Position numbers and translations under genes: made by a program. From positions 978,604 to 1,042,603 of the forward strand of contig NZ_KB217483.1 in the NCBI RefSeq assembly GCF_000331305.1: a stretch of DNA of 64,000 bases, in the 5' to 3' direction. The number at the start of each line of letters is the position of its first letter. Position 1 is the stretch's first letter. Positions 51,903 through 60,966 of the stretch are shown in pieces. The notes under the pieces are model-generated. The model had not been told where the DNA came from, made no database searches, and saw only the letters and a list, made by a program, of their open reading frames with translations. The DNA is from Calothrix sp. PCC 7103. Its GTDB lineage: Bacteria > Cyanobacteriota > Cyanobacteriia > Cyanobacteriales > Nostocaceae.

Positions 51903-54449
51903 TTAAAACTGTACTGAGACAGTTCCCAAAACTGTTAGAGGTGCTTGAGGTTGAATATAGTAAGTGTCAGTATTAAAATATTTGGTATCAAATAAATTCT
52001 TGACATTCAACCCAATTTTGTAATTATCTCGACGATAAGAAAGAGAAGCATCAACTCTTGCATAGGAAGGAAGAGTAAAAGCATTGGGTAATAAAGCTTC
52101 ACGTTCTGATACGTATACCAATCCCAGACCAACTCCTACACCTTGTAAATTACCTTTTTGTAGTTCATAAGTTGTCCATATACTAGCACTGTTTCTTGGA
52201 ATACCTGCTATATTATCACCAACAGGAATACTATTATCCTTACTAACAAATCCATCAAGGTAAGCATAGTTAGCGATGATTTTCCACCCTGGAAGTATTT
52301 CACCTGCAATATCTAACTCAACACCACGACTTTTTTGTTCACCAGTCGCAATACTAAAACGTGAGTTTGCTGGGTCAGTAGTTAAGACATTTTGCTGAGT
52401 GATTTCAAATAGGGCTAAAGTTGCAGATAGACGATTGTCAAACAAATTTTGTTTGATTCCAACTTCAAATTGTTGTCCTGTAGTTGGTTCAAATTGCTCT
52501 CCAGTTCTGCTAACTCTAAAAAATTGAGGATTATAAGAATTAGCCCAACTAAAATAAAGCGATGTTGTTTGAGTTGGTTGGTAAACAATACCGACTCTGG
52601 GTGAAATACGACTGGTCGTTTGCTCGTTAATTAATGTATTTGTAACTAGATTATCAACAGATGCAGCATTAATATCATAACGTAAACCTGCCAGTACTTT
52701 TAAATTTGGTAAAATTTCAACAAAATCTTGAACATAGACTGCTAAATTATCTGATTTTTGAATTCGATGTAGTTCTTGCTCAAAACCTGTTGCTTGGGCG
52801 CCGTAGCTTGGGTTAAAAATATCAATTGGATCCAAATTACCTCGATAGTAATCAAAATCATAACTCCAACGAGATAATTCGATACCGATTAATAAATTAT
52901 GCTTGATACTCCCAGTTTTAAATTCTCCAAACACTTCATTTTGAAGTACATAATCTTCTTGTCGCTCATTGGTTATTAAAGGAGAGCGAGGAAGTGTTCG
53001 ACGATCATCTTCTAAAGGAGAAAAATATTCTACTTGTTTAGTATCTCCATCGACAATTAACGCATTAAAGCCAGAGCGAAACTTCCACGCATTACTGAAC
53101 TTATGTTCAAAATTATAGTTAATAGCTGTCGATTGAAATTCAGCATTATTAAAATTTGGCTCGCCTAAAAATCTATTTACAGGAAGATTTAAAACCTCTG
53201 GTTCTGGTGGTAAGCCATAATCAAAAAGATAATTTGAACGCTGGTGTTCAAATTCAACTGTTAAATTCGTGTTTGGACTAAGTTTCATCGTCAATGCTGG
53301 CACCACAAAGAAACTTTCGTTTTCTCCAAAATCGCGGAAACTACCTGCATTTTGATAAGCTACGTTGATTCGATAAAGAGCAGATTTATCTTCAACTACT
53401 GGTCCGGTTAAATCTATGCTAGAACGATAAAAGTCAAAACTACCAACAGTACCATTAATATTATATGAAGACTGTTCTAATGGCTTTTTTGTAACTGTGT
53501 TTACTAGTCCACCCAACGAAAATCTACCACCATAAAGAACTGACGCTGGACCTTTAAAGAATTCTACCCTATCAATGTTCGCAATATCTCGAACTCCTAT
53601 AGCCCCAATATCACGAAAGCCATTGCGTAAACTTTGATAGGCTAAAGAAAGACCACGAAAATAATAACCTGTCAAAGATGGAGAACCACCATAACCTGGT
53701 AATTCTTGGACACCACTGACATTTTCTGTTAGCTCACCAATGCGTGTTACTTGTCTATCTTCAATTACCTGACGTGGAACTACTTGAATTGCTTGAGGTA
53801 TATCACGCAAGGGAACATTAATTTTTGTTGCAGTTGTCGCATTCGGTACTATGTACCCATCTTGTTCACCAGTTACCAACAACTCAATCGACTCTTGACT
53901 TTGTTCTGTTGCTTCGGATGCTGGTTGTTGTATAGAGGTTGTAACTGGCGCCACAATAAAAATCAAACCGTTATCACTATCATCTAACTCTACTTTTGGT
54001 AAGTTAGTTTCACCCTTTAAAATTACACGAACAGTATTTGCGTCTAGATTTGATACTAAAATCTCAGTAATTCCCGCAACAGACTTTTCTTGAAGAAAAG
54101 AATTTGTACGTGTTAACTTTAATTGCACATTGGAAATATCTGCTATAAAATTATTACCTTCACTTTTATTTATCACTTGCAATTTACTAGAATCTTGTGT
54201 CTCTAAAATTACCTCTATGCCAGTGGAAGTTTTATTTAAATTGACCTTCGTTATGTTATTAACTTGACTTGGTGTTTGTGCAAGCCAATCTTTAACGTTG
54301 GTATGATAATTTTGAACTTGACCTATGCTGGATATGTCTGTTATTGGTGCCGAAGAATTAGACTTGACATCTGCCCAAGCATACTGAGTAGTGCCTAATA
54401 CTGAAAATACAGTTAGTCCTAAATTAGCCAGGAGATACAATTTACTCAT
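51903..54449 (-). CDS. AMIN-domain TonB-dependent siderophore/metallophore receptor
   Basis: An 848-residue outer-membrane receptor. ATG 54449 begins a signal peptide (MSKLYLLANLGLTVFSVLG, then Ala-Trp-Ala); a longer frame from 54533 would put 28 residues ahead of it. An AMIN domain follows (VNNITKVNLNKTSTGIEVIL), then the plug (IDVPLRDIPQAIQVVPRQVI-like, RGLSLAYQSLRNGFRD, NIDRVEFFKGPASVLYG) and a barrel that ends TVLGTVSVQF. The FhuA/FpvA-like plug with RGFS-type motif favours a siderophore. It heads the operon of two NikA-type binding proteins and NikBCDE-like genes, implying transport of the metal complex across both membranes. A Fur box is upstream. Confidence 0.9.
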   Translation of the reverse strand: MSKLYLLANLGLTVFSVLGTTQYAWADVKSNSSAPITDISSIGQVQNYHTNVKDWLAQTPSQVNNITKVNLNKTSTGIEVILETQDSSKLQVINKSEGNNFIADISNVQLKLTRTNSFLQEKSVAGITEILVSNLDANTVRVILKGETNLPKVELDDSDNGLIFIVAPVTTSIQQPASEATEQSQESIELLVTGEQDGYIVPNATTATKINVPLRDIPQAIQVVPRQVIEDRQVTRIGELTENVSGVQELPGYGGSPSLTGYYFRGLSLAYQSLRNGFRDIGAIGVRDIANIDRVEFFKGPASVLYGGRFSLGGLVNTVTKKPLEQSSYNINGTVGSFDFYRSSIDLTGPVVEDKSALYRINVAYQNAGSFRDFGENESFFVVPALTMKLSPNTNLTVEFEHQRSNYLFDYGLPPEPEVLNLPVNRFLGEPNFNNAEFQSTAINYNFEHKFSNAWKFRSGFNALIVDGDTKQVEYFSPLEDDRRTLPRSPLITNERQEDYVLQNEVFGEFKTGSIKHNLLIGIELSRWSYDFDYYRGNLDPIDIFNPSYGAQATGFEQELHRIQKSDNLAVYVQDFVEILPNLKVLAGLRYDINAASVDNLVTNTLINEQTTSRISPRVGIVYQPTQTTSLYFSWANSYNPQFFRVSRTGEQFEPTTGQQFEVGIKQNLFDNRLSATLALFEITQQNVLTTDPANSRFSIATGEQKSRGVELDIAGEILPGWKIIANYAYLDGFVSKDNSIPVGDNIAGIPRNSASIWTTYELQKGNLQGVGVGLGLVYVSEREALLPNAFTLPSYARVDASLSYRRDNYKIGLNVKNLFDTKYFNTDTYYIQPQAPLTVLGTVSVQF

Positions 54450-54545
54450 GAAGGTTTTAATATTGTATTGACAAAACAAAGCTGGCGCCTGCAATGGAGC
54501 AAGAGCAACTGATGTACTTATACTTAAACTCAAGTTACATTATAA

Positions 54546-54564
54546 GATAATGATAAGCATTCTC
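54546..54564 (-). promoter_or_regulatory. Fur box upstream of the receptor/nik-type operon
   Basis: GATAATGATAAGCATTCTC matches the 19-bp Fur consensus at 16 of 19 positions. It lies about 97 bases above the chosen receptor start. It suggests iron (or zinc, since the motifs overlap) repression of the whole operon. Confidence 0.72.
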
Positions 54565-54653
54565 AATGTTAAAATAATACAAAGATTTTGTTGCTATTGT
54601 GAAATCAGCAGTAATGGATAACTTATTTTTAGGTGTGGTCATTTTTGAATTAA

Positions 54654-54735
54654 TCAAAATTCAATTGATGCTGTTCCCAGAACTGTAAATGGCGCCCCTG
54701 GAACCAAACCATTTCCCCCTGTTTCATATGTTTTG
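54654..54735 (-). pseudogene. C-terminal remnant of another TonB-dependent receptor
   Basis: The minus-strand frame ending at TGA 54654-54656 reads RANVKTYETGGNGLVPGAPF then TVLGTASIEF. This is the unmistakable end of a siderophore-type TonB receptor (compare TVLGTVSVQF in the intact gene 120 bases away). Nothing else of the gene is present upstream. Confidence 0.8.
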
Positions 54736-54955
54736 ACATTTGCTCTGCTTGATTTTTAGGCTTTTTCTTACGTCGAACTCAGGTTCTTTTACCTGAAAAA
54801 CCTGCCCATTACACCACCTCAATGCTACGAGCAAGTATGTAAAACTTGGGACGAATTTCAGCCCGGAGTGCGGAGTTGGCAAGACGAACAACTTACTAGC
54901 ACCGATTTCAACCACATTACCTAACGTAACCCTGACATCTTAACCAAATCGATCA
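54736..54955. other. Gap between receptor remnant and SelO gene
   Basis: A plus-strand frame from about 54763 to TAA at 54928 reads YLKNLPITPPQCYEQVCKTW and EFQPGVRSWQDEQLTSTDFN. It has protein-like composition and could be the end of a lost gene, but I recognise no family. Nothing else is seen. Confidence 0.3.
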
Positions 54956-56659
54956 TCAAGATGAACAGCTATAGTGCGATACGCCACCAACGCTAGAAAG
55001 CGCCTTGGGTTTTAGGCGATAGTATTTATCTTCTACTTCTTGTGATTGCTCATCATATGGATAGCTCAGTATTTCTTGCAACTCTTTAATTAATGTGTAG
55101 TTAGCCTGCATGGCTTGTTGATAGGCAGGGACAACCAACCACTCTCGCCATGCGTATTTTGGGTTAGTCTGTTTCATCTTGGTTGATATCTCAGCCAAAT
55201 TGCCGCCATTCATGACGAGATTGCGCCAGCTTTTTAGCCAAAATTGCCATTGTTCATCGAGTTGGGGCGAAGTTTTAACGTAGAAGCTCTTTTTTAATGC
55301 TGAAATATCGTCTGGTATGTGGGATAACTCTCGGAAGAAGATAGTGTAATCTACCTCTGACTGGGACATTAACTGCATTAATTCCTGAAATAGCGTTGGA
55401 TTAAATTCAGACAAACCAAGTTTGTCCGCCCACATTTTTTGTATTTGTTTTTGCATTGCTTCTGCAAAAACATGGCGTACTTGGTCGAAATGTTCTAAAG
55501 CTTCGGCATCTCCTGCAAGCAGCGGTCTCACAGATTGCCAAAACATATGATAATTCGCCTCTGCTGCGCTCGGCTGATTGAAGAATGAAAAGTGTTTGCC
55601 GCCGCCAGTCCAAGGTTGAAACCAAGGGTCAAAAATTTCACAAAATCCAAATGGCCCATAGTCGAGAGTAAAGCCACCCGCAGCACAGTTGTCACTATTA
55701 AAATTACCCTGGCAGTAACCAATCCGTAGCCAATTAGCCACCAGTGAAGTCAGACGCTGGCGAAATAACTTCGCTAATTCAACCAATTGATATGCAAAAC
55801 CAAAGTTTTGATCAATATCGCGTTTGTATTCTCGCTCAATTAAATGCGACACTATCATGTTCAACTCTTCTAATGCTCTTGGATGAGCATTACTGCGAAC
55901 ACGGCGGGCAAATAGCTCTAGCTGACCAATCCGCAAAAAGGATGGTGCAACGCGAGTTGAAATAGCCACAGGATTGTCCACCAAAACATCAGGTTCGATG
56001 GAGTGAGAGTCTTGAGAATACCAAGGTCGGGTAACGGTGTCAGATTTAGAAACATACAGTGTCAAAGAACGCGATGTTGGAACACCTAAAGCCTGCATAT
56101 ATTCTTGCGCTAAAAACTCACGCACACTTGAACGAAGCACTGCGCGCCCGTCGGCACCACGGCAATAAGGCGTTGGACCACCACCTTTCAATTGCATTTC
56201 CCAGCGCTGCCCATTAATGATTCCTTCAAATACAGATATCGCCCGACCATCACCATAACCATTACCCGTCCCGAATGGACAATTTTGGGTATATTCGGTG
56301 CCATAAATCGACAGTGCATAACCAGTCACCCAACCAACCCGACGCATAGGCTCATGCGCCGCAGAGATATCACCAGAAAATACACGGCGAAATTTTTCAT
56401 TAAACGCCAACTCATCGCTCAACCCAAGTTCCTTAAAAAAAGTGCTGCTATGGGTTACGTATTCCGGTTCTGCAAGCGGCGTGGGGGTCACAGGTACGAA
56501 ATGGCCAGAAAAAACCTGGCGGGCACGGCGATCGTCACCATCTCTGGTAGCGTCAGGATCGGCATTTAAAGTATCCATCAGAGAATAGTCTGCCAATTGC
56601 ACAAACTCATCGAAGGTCGTTACGCAAGGTTCAGCAAATGGTTTAGATGAATATGACAT
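54956..56659 (-). CDS. selO: SelO/YdiU-family protein adenylyltransferase
   Basis: A 567-residue pseudokinase-fold enzyme that transfers AMP to proteins, linked to redox-stress responses. Conserved blocks are [40 protein letters not shown] with [20 protein letters not shown], and [20 protein letters not shown] containing the catalytic NxDN (here NSDN) and DYGPFGF. It belongs to the longer version of the family. It contains no GGCGCC and its codons are richer in G/C than its neighbours, suggesting transfer. It is downstream of cysS on the same strand, 235 bases away, so not clearly in its operon. Confidence 0.9.
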   Translation of the reverse strand: MSYSSKPFAEPCVTTFDEFVQLADYSLMDTLNADPDATRDGDDRRARQVFSGHFVPVTPTPLAEPEYVTHSSTFFKELGLSDELAFNEKFRRVFSGDISAAHEPMRRVGWVTGYALSIYGTEYTQNCPFGTGNGYGDGRAISVFEGIINGQRWEMQLKGGGPTPYCRGADGRAVLRSSVREFLAQEYMQALGVPTSRSLTLYVSKSDTVTRPWYSQDSHSIEPDVLVDNPVAISTRVAPSFLRIGQLELFARRVRSNAHPRALEELNMIVSHLIEREYKRDIDQNFGFAYQLVELAKLFRQRLTSLVANWLRIGYCQGNFNSDNCAAGGFTLDYGPFGFCEIFDPWFQPWTGGGKHFSFFNQPSAAEANYHMFWQSVRPLLAGDAEALEHFDQVRHVFAEAMQKQIQKMWADKLGLSEFNPTLFQELMQLMSQSEVDYTIFFRELSHIPDDISALKKSFYVKTSPQLDEQWQFWLKSWRNLVMNGGNLAEISTKMKQTNPKYAWREWLVVPAYQQAMQANYTLIKELQEILSYPYDEQSQEVEDKYYRLKPKALSSVGGVSHYSCSS

Positions 56660-56893
56660 TGTTGCTAACGCTCGTATTGTTGGGAAAGATTCATGTTTTA
56701 ATTGAGAACCTTATAGAGTCTAACATATTCAGAGAGCATAATAAATTTACAGCTATTTCTAGGATCATGATGTATTTTTGAATGCAGCTAGGACGAGGCT
56801 TTGCCATTTATCATCTTACTAATAGCTGTTCCCTATTAGAACCAATATGCCTATCTTATCACACTAGAGATTTATCGCTTAAGTTCTACCTGG

Positions 56894-58354
56894 TTAAGTG
56901 ACGCGGCGCCAATGAGTTTCGTTATTAGGTAAATCAATTAAGTTAACCCCTATTACCTGAAGTTCATTTCGTAAGCGGTCGCTATCTGCAAAGCGCTTTT
57001 CTTTACGGGCAAGAGAACGCTGTTCAACTAAGTTTTCAATAAAACTATCATCTCCCTGGTATTGCTGTTTGGTATCATTTGTCACGTTAGCTTCTAAGCC
57101 AAATATGTCTGCTAGATGTATTAGCGTCTGCCAGCGCTGTTGCAATTCGGCTCCAGACATTCGACTTTCGCCTTGATGTAAAATAGCATTACACTCGCGT
57201 CGTAACGTTTTTGCTAGTTCAAATAAAATAGCTAAACCAGATGAAGTATTAAAGTCATCATCCATTGCTGCTTGAAAACGATTTATTTCTACAGGTTCAC
57301 CAGTTTGGTTTACTGATTCTTCTAAATTCCAACCCAACTGCTGTCCATATTTATAGCCACATAGCAACCCATCTTTGAGAGTTTCCCAACTATTTTGGGC
57401 GGCAGATATTGCAGATGGCGTAAAATCTAACGGTTTGCGGTAATGGGCTTGCAGTACAAATAATCGTACTGCCATCGGGTCAACACCTGTGTTTAGCAGC
57501 TGACGAATCGTGGTAAAGTTCCCAAGAGATTTAGACATTTTCTCACCGTTAACTGTCACCATGCCGTTGTGCAACCAGTATTTTGCTAGCGCTTTCCCCG
57601 TCAGTACCTCCGATTGAGCAATTTCATTTTCATGATGGGGAAAAACTAAATCTCCACCACCACCATGAATATCAATAGTTTCGCCCAACCGAGAACGAAT
57701 CATTGCCGAGCATTCAATATGCCAACCTGGGCGCCCCATACCCCAAGGAGATTCCCATCCTGGTTCCCCAGATTTCGATGCTTTCCACAAGGCAAAATCA
57801 CACGAGTCTTGCTTTTTGTTACCATCATGGTTAGATGAGTCTAGGCGCCCGCTAGCGTCAGAAAGCATCTGCTCAAGCTGCCTTTTGGATAACTTGCCAT
57901 ATTCAGGAAATAAGCGCACATTGTAATATACATCACCATCGACTGCGTAAGCATAGCCTTTTTCCTCTAATGCTTTGATTAGTTGATGAATAGAAGAAAT
58001 ATGCTCGGTTACGCGGGGGTATTCTGAAGCATCCAGTACATTTAAGCGACGAATGTCTTCAAAATAAGCATTGATAAAACGCTCAGAAACCTCGCTCATC
58101 GAGCTTCCCTCCGCTTTCGCACGGTTCAGAATTTTATCATCAATATCTGTAAAATTTTGTACATAGCGTACCTGATAACCCCGCCATTTTAAGTAGCGAC
58201 GCACAATATCCCACACTATATAAGAACGAGCATGACCAAGATGGCAGTAATCGTAAACCGTAACACCACAGCAATACATTGTTACCTTACCAGGTTGTAC
58301 TGAAGTGAAAGGTTGTTTGCTTGAAGTAAGAGTATTGTAAATAGTTAGGGTCAT
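56894..58354 (-). CDS. cysS: Cysteinyl-tRNA synthetase
   Basis: A 486-residue class I synthetase charging tRNA-Cys. HIGH-type motif is [15 protein letters not shown] appears as [11 protein letters not shown]. The structural zinc ligands known from the E. coli enzyme are kept: Cys in [11 protein letters not shown], Cys in GWHIECSAM and the His/Glu of [12 protein letters not shown]. It lies 18 bases after a stand-alone hisI. CysS, HisI and COG0523 genes clustered together are a known sign of zinc-starvation paralogs (the COG0523/Zur regulon of Haas and colleagues). Whether this is the only cysS or an extra copy cannot be told from the window. Confidence 0.93.
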   Translation of the reverse strand: MTLTIYNTLTSSKQPFTSVQPGKVTMYCCGVTVYDYCHLGHARSYIVWDIVRRYLKWRGYQVRYVQNFTDIDDKILNRAKAEGSSMSEVSERFINAYFEDIRRLNVLDASEYPRVTEHISSIHQLIKALEEKGYAYAVDGDVYYNVRLFPEYGKLSKRQLEQMLSDASGRLDSSNHDGNKKQDSCDFALWKASKSGEPGWESPWGMGRPGWHIECSAMIRSRLGETIDIHGGGGDLVFPHHENEIAQSEVLTGKALAKYWLHNGMVTVNGEKMSKSLGNFTTIRQLLNTGVDPMAVRLFVLQAHYRKPLDFTPSAISAAQNSWETLKDGLLCGYKYGQQLGWNLEESVNQTGEPVEINRFQAAMDDDFNTSSGLAILFELAKTLRRECNAILHQGESRMSGAELQQRWQTLIHLADIFGLEANVTNDTKQQYQGDDSFIENLVEQRSLARKEKRFADSDRLRNELQVIGVNLIDLPNNETHWRRVT

Positions 58355-58372
58355 GTAATATTTATCAACTTA

Positions 58373-58729
58373 TTAGATAAGGACAAAAGTTTTTATTGGT
58401 ACAGAATTAAAAAAGCAACTTCTTACACCAGTGTGACAAGCAATATCCCCAACTTGTTCAATTTTCAGCACAATAGTATCACCATCGCAATCGTAAAGTA
58501 TTTCTTTAATTTTCTGGATATGTCCGCTACTACCCCCTTTGTGCCATAATTCGTTACGTGAACGGCTCCAATAGTGTGCTTCGTTAGTTTTTAGGGTGCT
58601 ATATATTGATTCTCGGTTCATCCATGCCATCATCAGGATAGTGCCGTCTTGATAATCTTGGGCAATAGCAGGAATTAAACCTTTCTCATTAAACTTTAGT
58701 TGTTCAATCCACAAAAAATTTTGATTCAT
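58373..58729 (-). CDS. hisI: Phosphoribosyl-AMP cyclohydrolase, stand-alone form
   Basis: A 118-residue enzyme for the third step of histidine synthesis (ring opening of phosphoribosyl-AMP), a zinc metalloenzyme. Motifs are the mid-protein SRNELWHKGGSSGHIQKIKE, YDCDGDTIVLKIEQVGD (Mg/Zn Asp residues) and ACHTGVRSCFF with the zinc cysteines. Most cyanobacteria carry a fused hisIE gene for the housekeeping enzyme, so a separate hisI next to COG0523 and cysS fits a low-zinc backup copy. It precedes cysS by 18 bases. Confidence 0.93.
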   Translation of the reverse strand: MNQNFLWIEQLKFNEKGLIPAIAQDYQDGTILMMAWMNRESIYSTLKTNEAHYWSRSRNELWHKGGSSGHIQKIKEILYDCDGDTIVLKIEQVGDIACHTGVRSCFFNSVPIKTFVLI

Positions 58730-58781
58730 TTGTACTTGATCTCAGGCTTATTCTATACTATGGTAGAAAACTTACCATTTT

Positions 58782-59112
58782 TTAATAAGTTTCAACAATG
58801 ATATAATCTATTTCTTCTCGCTCTAAAATTTGGTAAACAGAATCGACTAAACCTTCATTAATTGTGCAACAATATACAACCGTTGCTCAATTTAACTATG
58901 TCTTTATCGATTGAAACTACCGAATGACTATCAATATCACCAAATTCATTGATTAGCACAGCTATTTTCAAATTATGCTTATTTTTCAAAACATGGTTCA
59001 GTAGCGTAGTTTTACCGCTGCCATTGGCGCCCATAATTATCGTAACAGGCATTTCCTGCTTCGGGATAGTGCCCAAAAATAAGAGCGAAGCTGGTGTGGT
59101 TAAAGTTGCCAT
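58782..59112 (-). pseudogene. COG0523 (CobW/YeiR-like) GTPase, frameshifted and truncated
   Basis: ATG 59112 starts a copy closely related to the gene at 59313-60404: Walker A ANGSGKTTL, then LINEFGDIDSHSVVSIDKDI and SNGCI. An extra T at about 58870 shifts the frame right inside the CxCC metal motif. The original frame continues CCTINEGLVDSVYQILEREE and IDYIIVETY to TAA 58782-58784. The C-terminal two-thirds is missing. It directly precedes hisI-cysS, so it was probably the first gene of a zinc-economy operon. Confidence 0.85.
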
Positions 59113-59312
59113 AATTCACCCTTCGATTTAAGCTTGATTCCTTTTTTCTTTCGAGCCACATAGAAGATTTGCACTATATGCTAGTTAATATCTTTGCCAA
59201 TTTTCGTAGAGACGCGATTTCATCACATTAAAAATAGTTATAAACTACTATTTTTGATTTATTCTTTAATAGTAAATTATAACTTAATAATTAATAACTT
59301 AACACATCTTAA

Positions 59313-60404
59313 TTATACCAGACATTCGTTAAGTAAAAAATGAATTTTATTTGTATCGAGGTGTCTACCAATAAACACAACTTCATTTTTAGGAGATGTT
59401 TTCCATTCAGAAGCATCTAATTGATAACGAGGATCACTCAATTGAAAAATATGCCGAAGGGGACTATTATCAAACCACAAAATACCCTTAGCTCTAAATA
59501 CATCTTTTGGCATTTCTTCAATTAAGAATTTCTCAAATTTTTCAACATCAAACGGTTTATTAACTTGGAAAGACACTGATACAAATCCATCATTGTCTAG
59601 GTGCTGGGAATCGTGACCGTGATGTTCATGTTTATGGTTATGATGCTCGTGATGATGTTCATGCTCATGGTTGTGGTCATAATGCTCGTGATTATGGTTA
59701 TGATTATGATGCTCGTGCTGATGTTCTTCTTTTTGAGGAGTATATAAATCTGAAGGGGTTAATCCGACACCGAGAATTAATGGCAATGCAACTTTTCCGT
59801 GAGTAGTTTGCAAGATTCTTGGTGAATCTTTAACGTCGTGGACAAAATTTTCTAATTCTTGAAGTTTTTCCGGTGTCGCAAGGTCAGTTTTATTGAGAAT
59901 AACAATATCCCCATAGGTAATTTGTTTCAATGCTGCTTCACTTTGAAAATGTTCTGCATCAAAAGATTCGGCATCAACTACAGTCAAGATAGAATCAAGA
60001 TTTGTAAAATCTCTTAGTTCTGTTCCCAGAAATGTCAACATAATTGGTAATGGATCAGCGACACCTGTGGTTTCTACCACCATATAATCAACACGGTCTT
60101 CACGTTCTAAGACTCGATAAACAGCATCAACTAATCCATCATTGATAGTACAGCAAATACAACCGTTGTTTAATTCCACCATATCATCGTCGGTAGAAAC
60201 TAGCAATTGACTATCAATATTAATATCACCAAATTCATTGACTAAAACAGCAACTTTTAAATTTTGTTTGTTCTGAAGAATTTCATTTAACAATGTAGTT
60301 TTACCACTACCCAAAAATCCTGTGATTATAGTAACAGGCATTCCCATTTTAGGAATGTTATTAATAATTTCTGAAGTCGAAGCTGTTGCATTTAAAGCCG
60401 TCAT
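59313..60404 (-). CDS. COG0523-family GTPase with His-rich metal loop (zinc chaperone-like)
   Basis: A 363-residue P-loop GTPase thought to deliver zinc (or cobalt) to target enzymes. Walker A GFLGSGKTT, the CxCC metal motif NGCICCTIND, Walker B VVETTGVADPLP and the base-specificity NKTD are intact. Residues about 230-275 are a striking His/Glu/Asn-rich loop (EEHQHEHHNHNHNHEHYDHN and onward) that can bind several metal ions. The C-terminal CobW-C domain ends in HFLLNECLV. It is upstream of the broken paralog and hisI-cysS on the same strand. A Zur/Fur-type box lies 236 bases before its start. Confidence 0.93.
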   Translation of the reverse strand: MTALNATASTSEIINNIPKMGMPVTIITGFLGSGKTTLLNEILQNKQNLKVAVLVNEFGDINIDSQLLVSTDDDMVELNNGCICCTINDGLVDAVYRVLEREDRVDYMVVETTGVADPLPIMLTFLGTELRDFTNLDSILTVVDAESFDAEHFQSEAALKQITYGDIVILNKTDLATPEKLQELENFVHDVKDSPRILQTTHGKVALPLILGVGLTPSDLYTPQKEEHQHEHHNHNHNHEHYDHNHEHEHHHEHHNHKHEHHGHDSQHLDNDGFVSVSFQVNKPFDVEKFEKFLIEEMPKDVFRAKGILWFDNSPLRHIFQLSDPRYQLDASEWKTSPKNEVVFIGRHLDTNKIHFLLNECLV

Positions 60405-60639
60405 AATATGTCATCCTCTGGTTTAGTCAAGATTATGTGTTTTTGTCTTGTAAATTTTTGATGCATCATCGGGAGTGAAGTAAGTCTATAACTAGTCCAA
60501 TGCCAAACTTTTGAGAACACATAGAATTTTTAGGTGGTTCGACACAGGCAAGAGTGACAAGTTCGTTGCAGCTTATCGTTTTCCTTGAGGTTAAAGTTTT
60601 GCCAGACTCAACTATAGAGCTTACCATACCTAGTAAAAG

Positions 60640-60654
60640 TGAGAATCGTTATCA
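60640..60654. promoter_or_regulatory. Zur/Fur-type box upstream of the COG0523 gene
   Basis: TGAGAATCGTTATCA fits the 7-1-7 consensus (TGATAATNATTATCA) with two changes. It shares the ATCGTTAT core with the znu/thrS boxes. It lies 236 bases above the GTPase start, far for a simple operator, so an intervening promoter or leader RNA is implied. The rest of 60405-60966 shows no convincing gene. Confidence 0.55.
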
Positions 60655-60966
60655 TGGTAGCGCAAAAAAGTTCTTTTGGGATATTCAGCTTCATAAATTT
60701 TCGCCCTTTGGCGCCAGCATATATCACCACTGGCTCAGGCGCCTGTAAAATAGTCTAGATAATCAGCTTTTACTCTCTAAATTTGCTACTTAGTATTACT
60801 TAACATAAATAGTAAAATCGATACGTAGCGTATTAGTAAATAACAGCTAATTGGTAAAGGGAGCATCTCAAAGGCACCGTATACAAAAGAGACAGGCGCT
60901 AGTATTCTTGGTGCCCTCTAATTACCCTTTGTCAAATTATAACGCGCTCCTACTGCCTAATTATCG

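Noticed and set aside
54724-54915. 63-residue minus-strand frame next to the receptor remnant
   Set aside because: The true receptor-tail frame is different, and this frame shows no family features.
60554-60748. 64-residue plus-strand frame upstream of the COG0523 gene
   Set aside because: It covers the Zur/Fur-type box and two GGCGCC sites, with no recognisable domain; probably chance.
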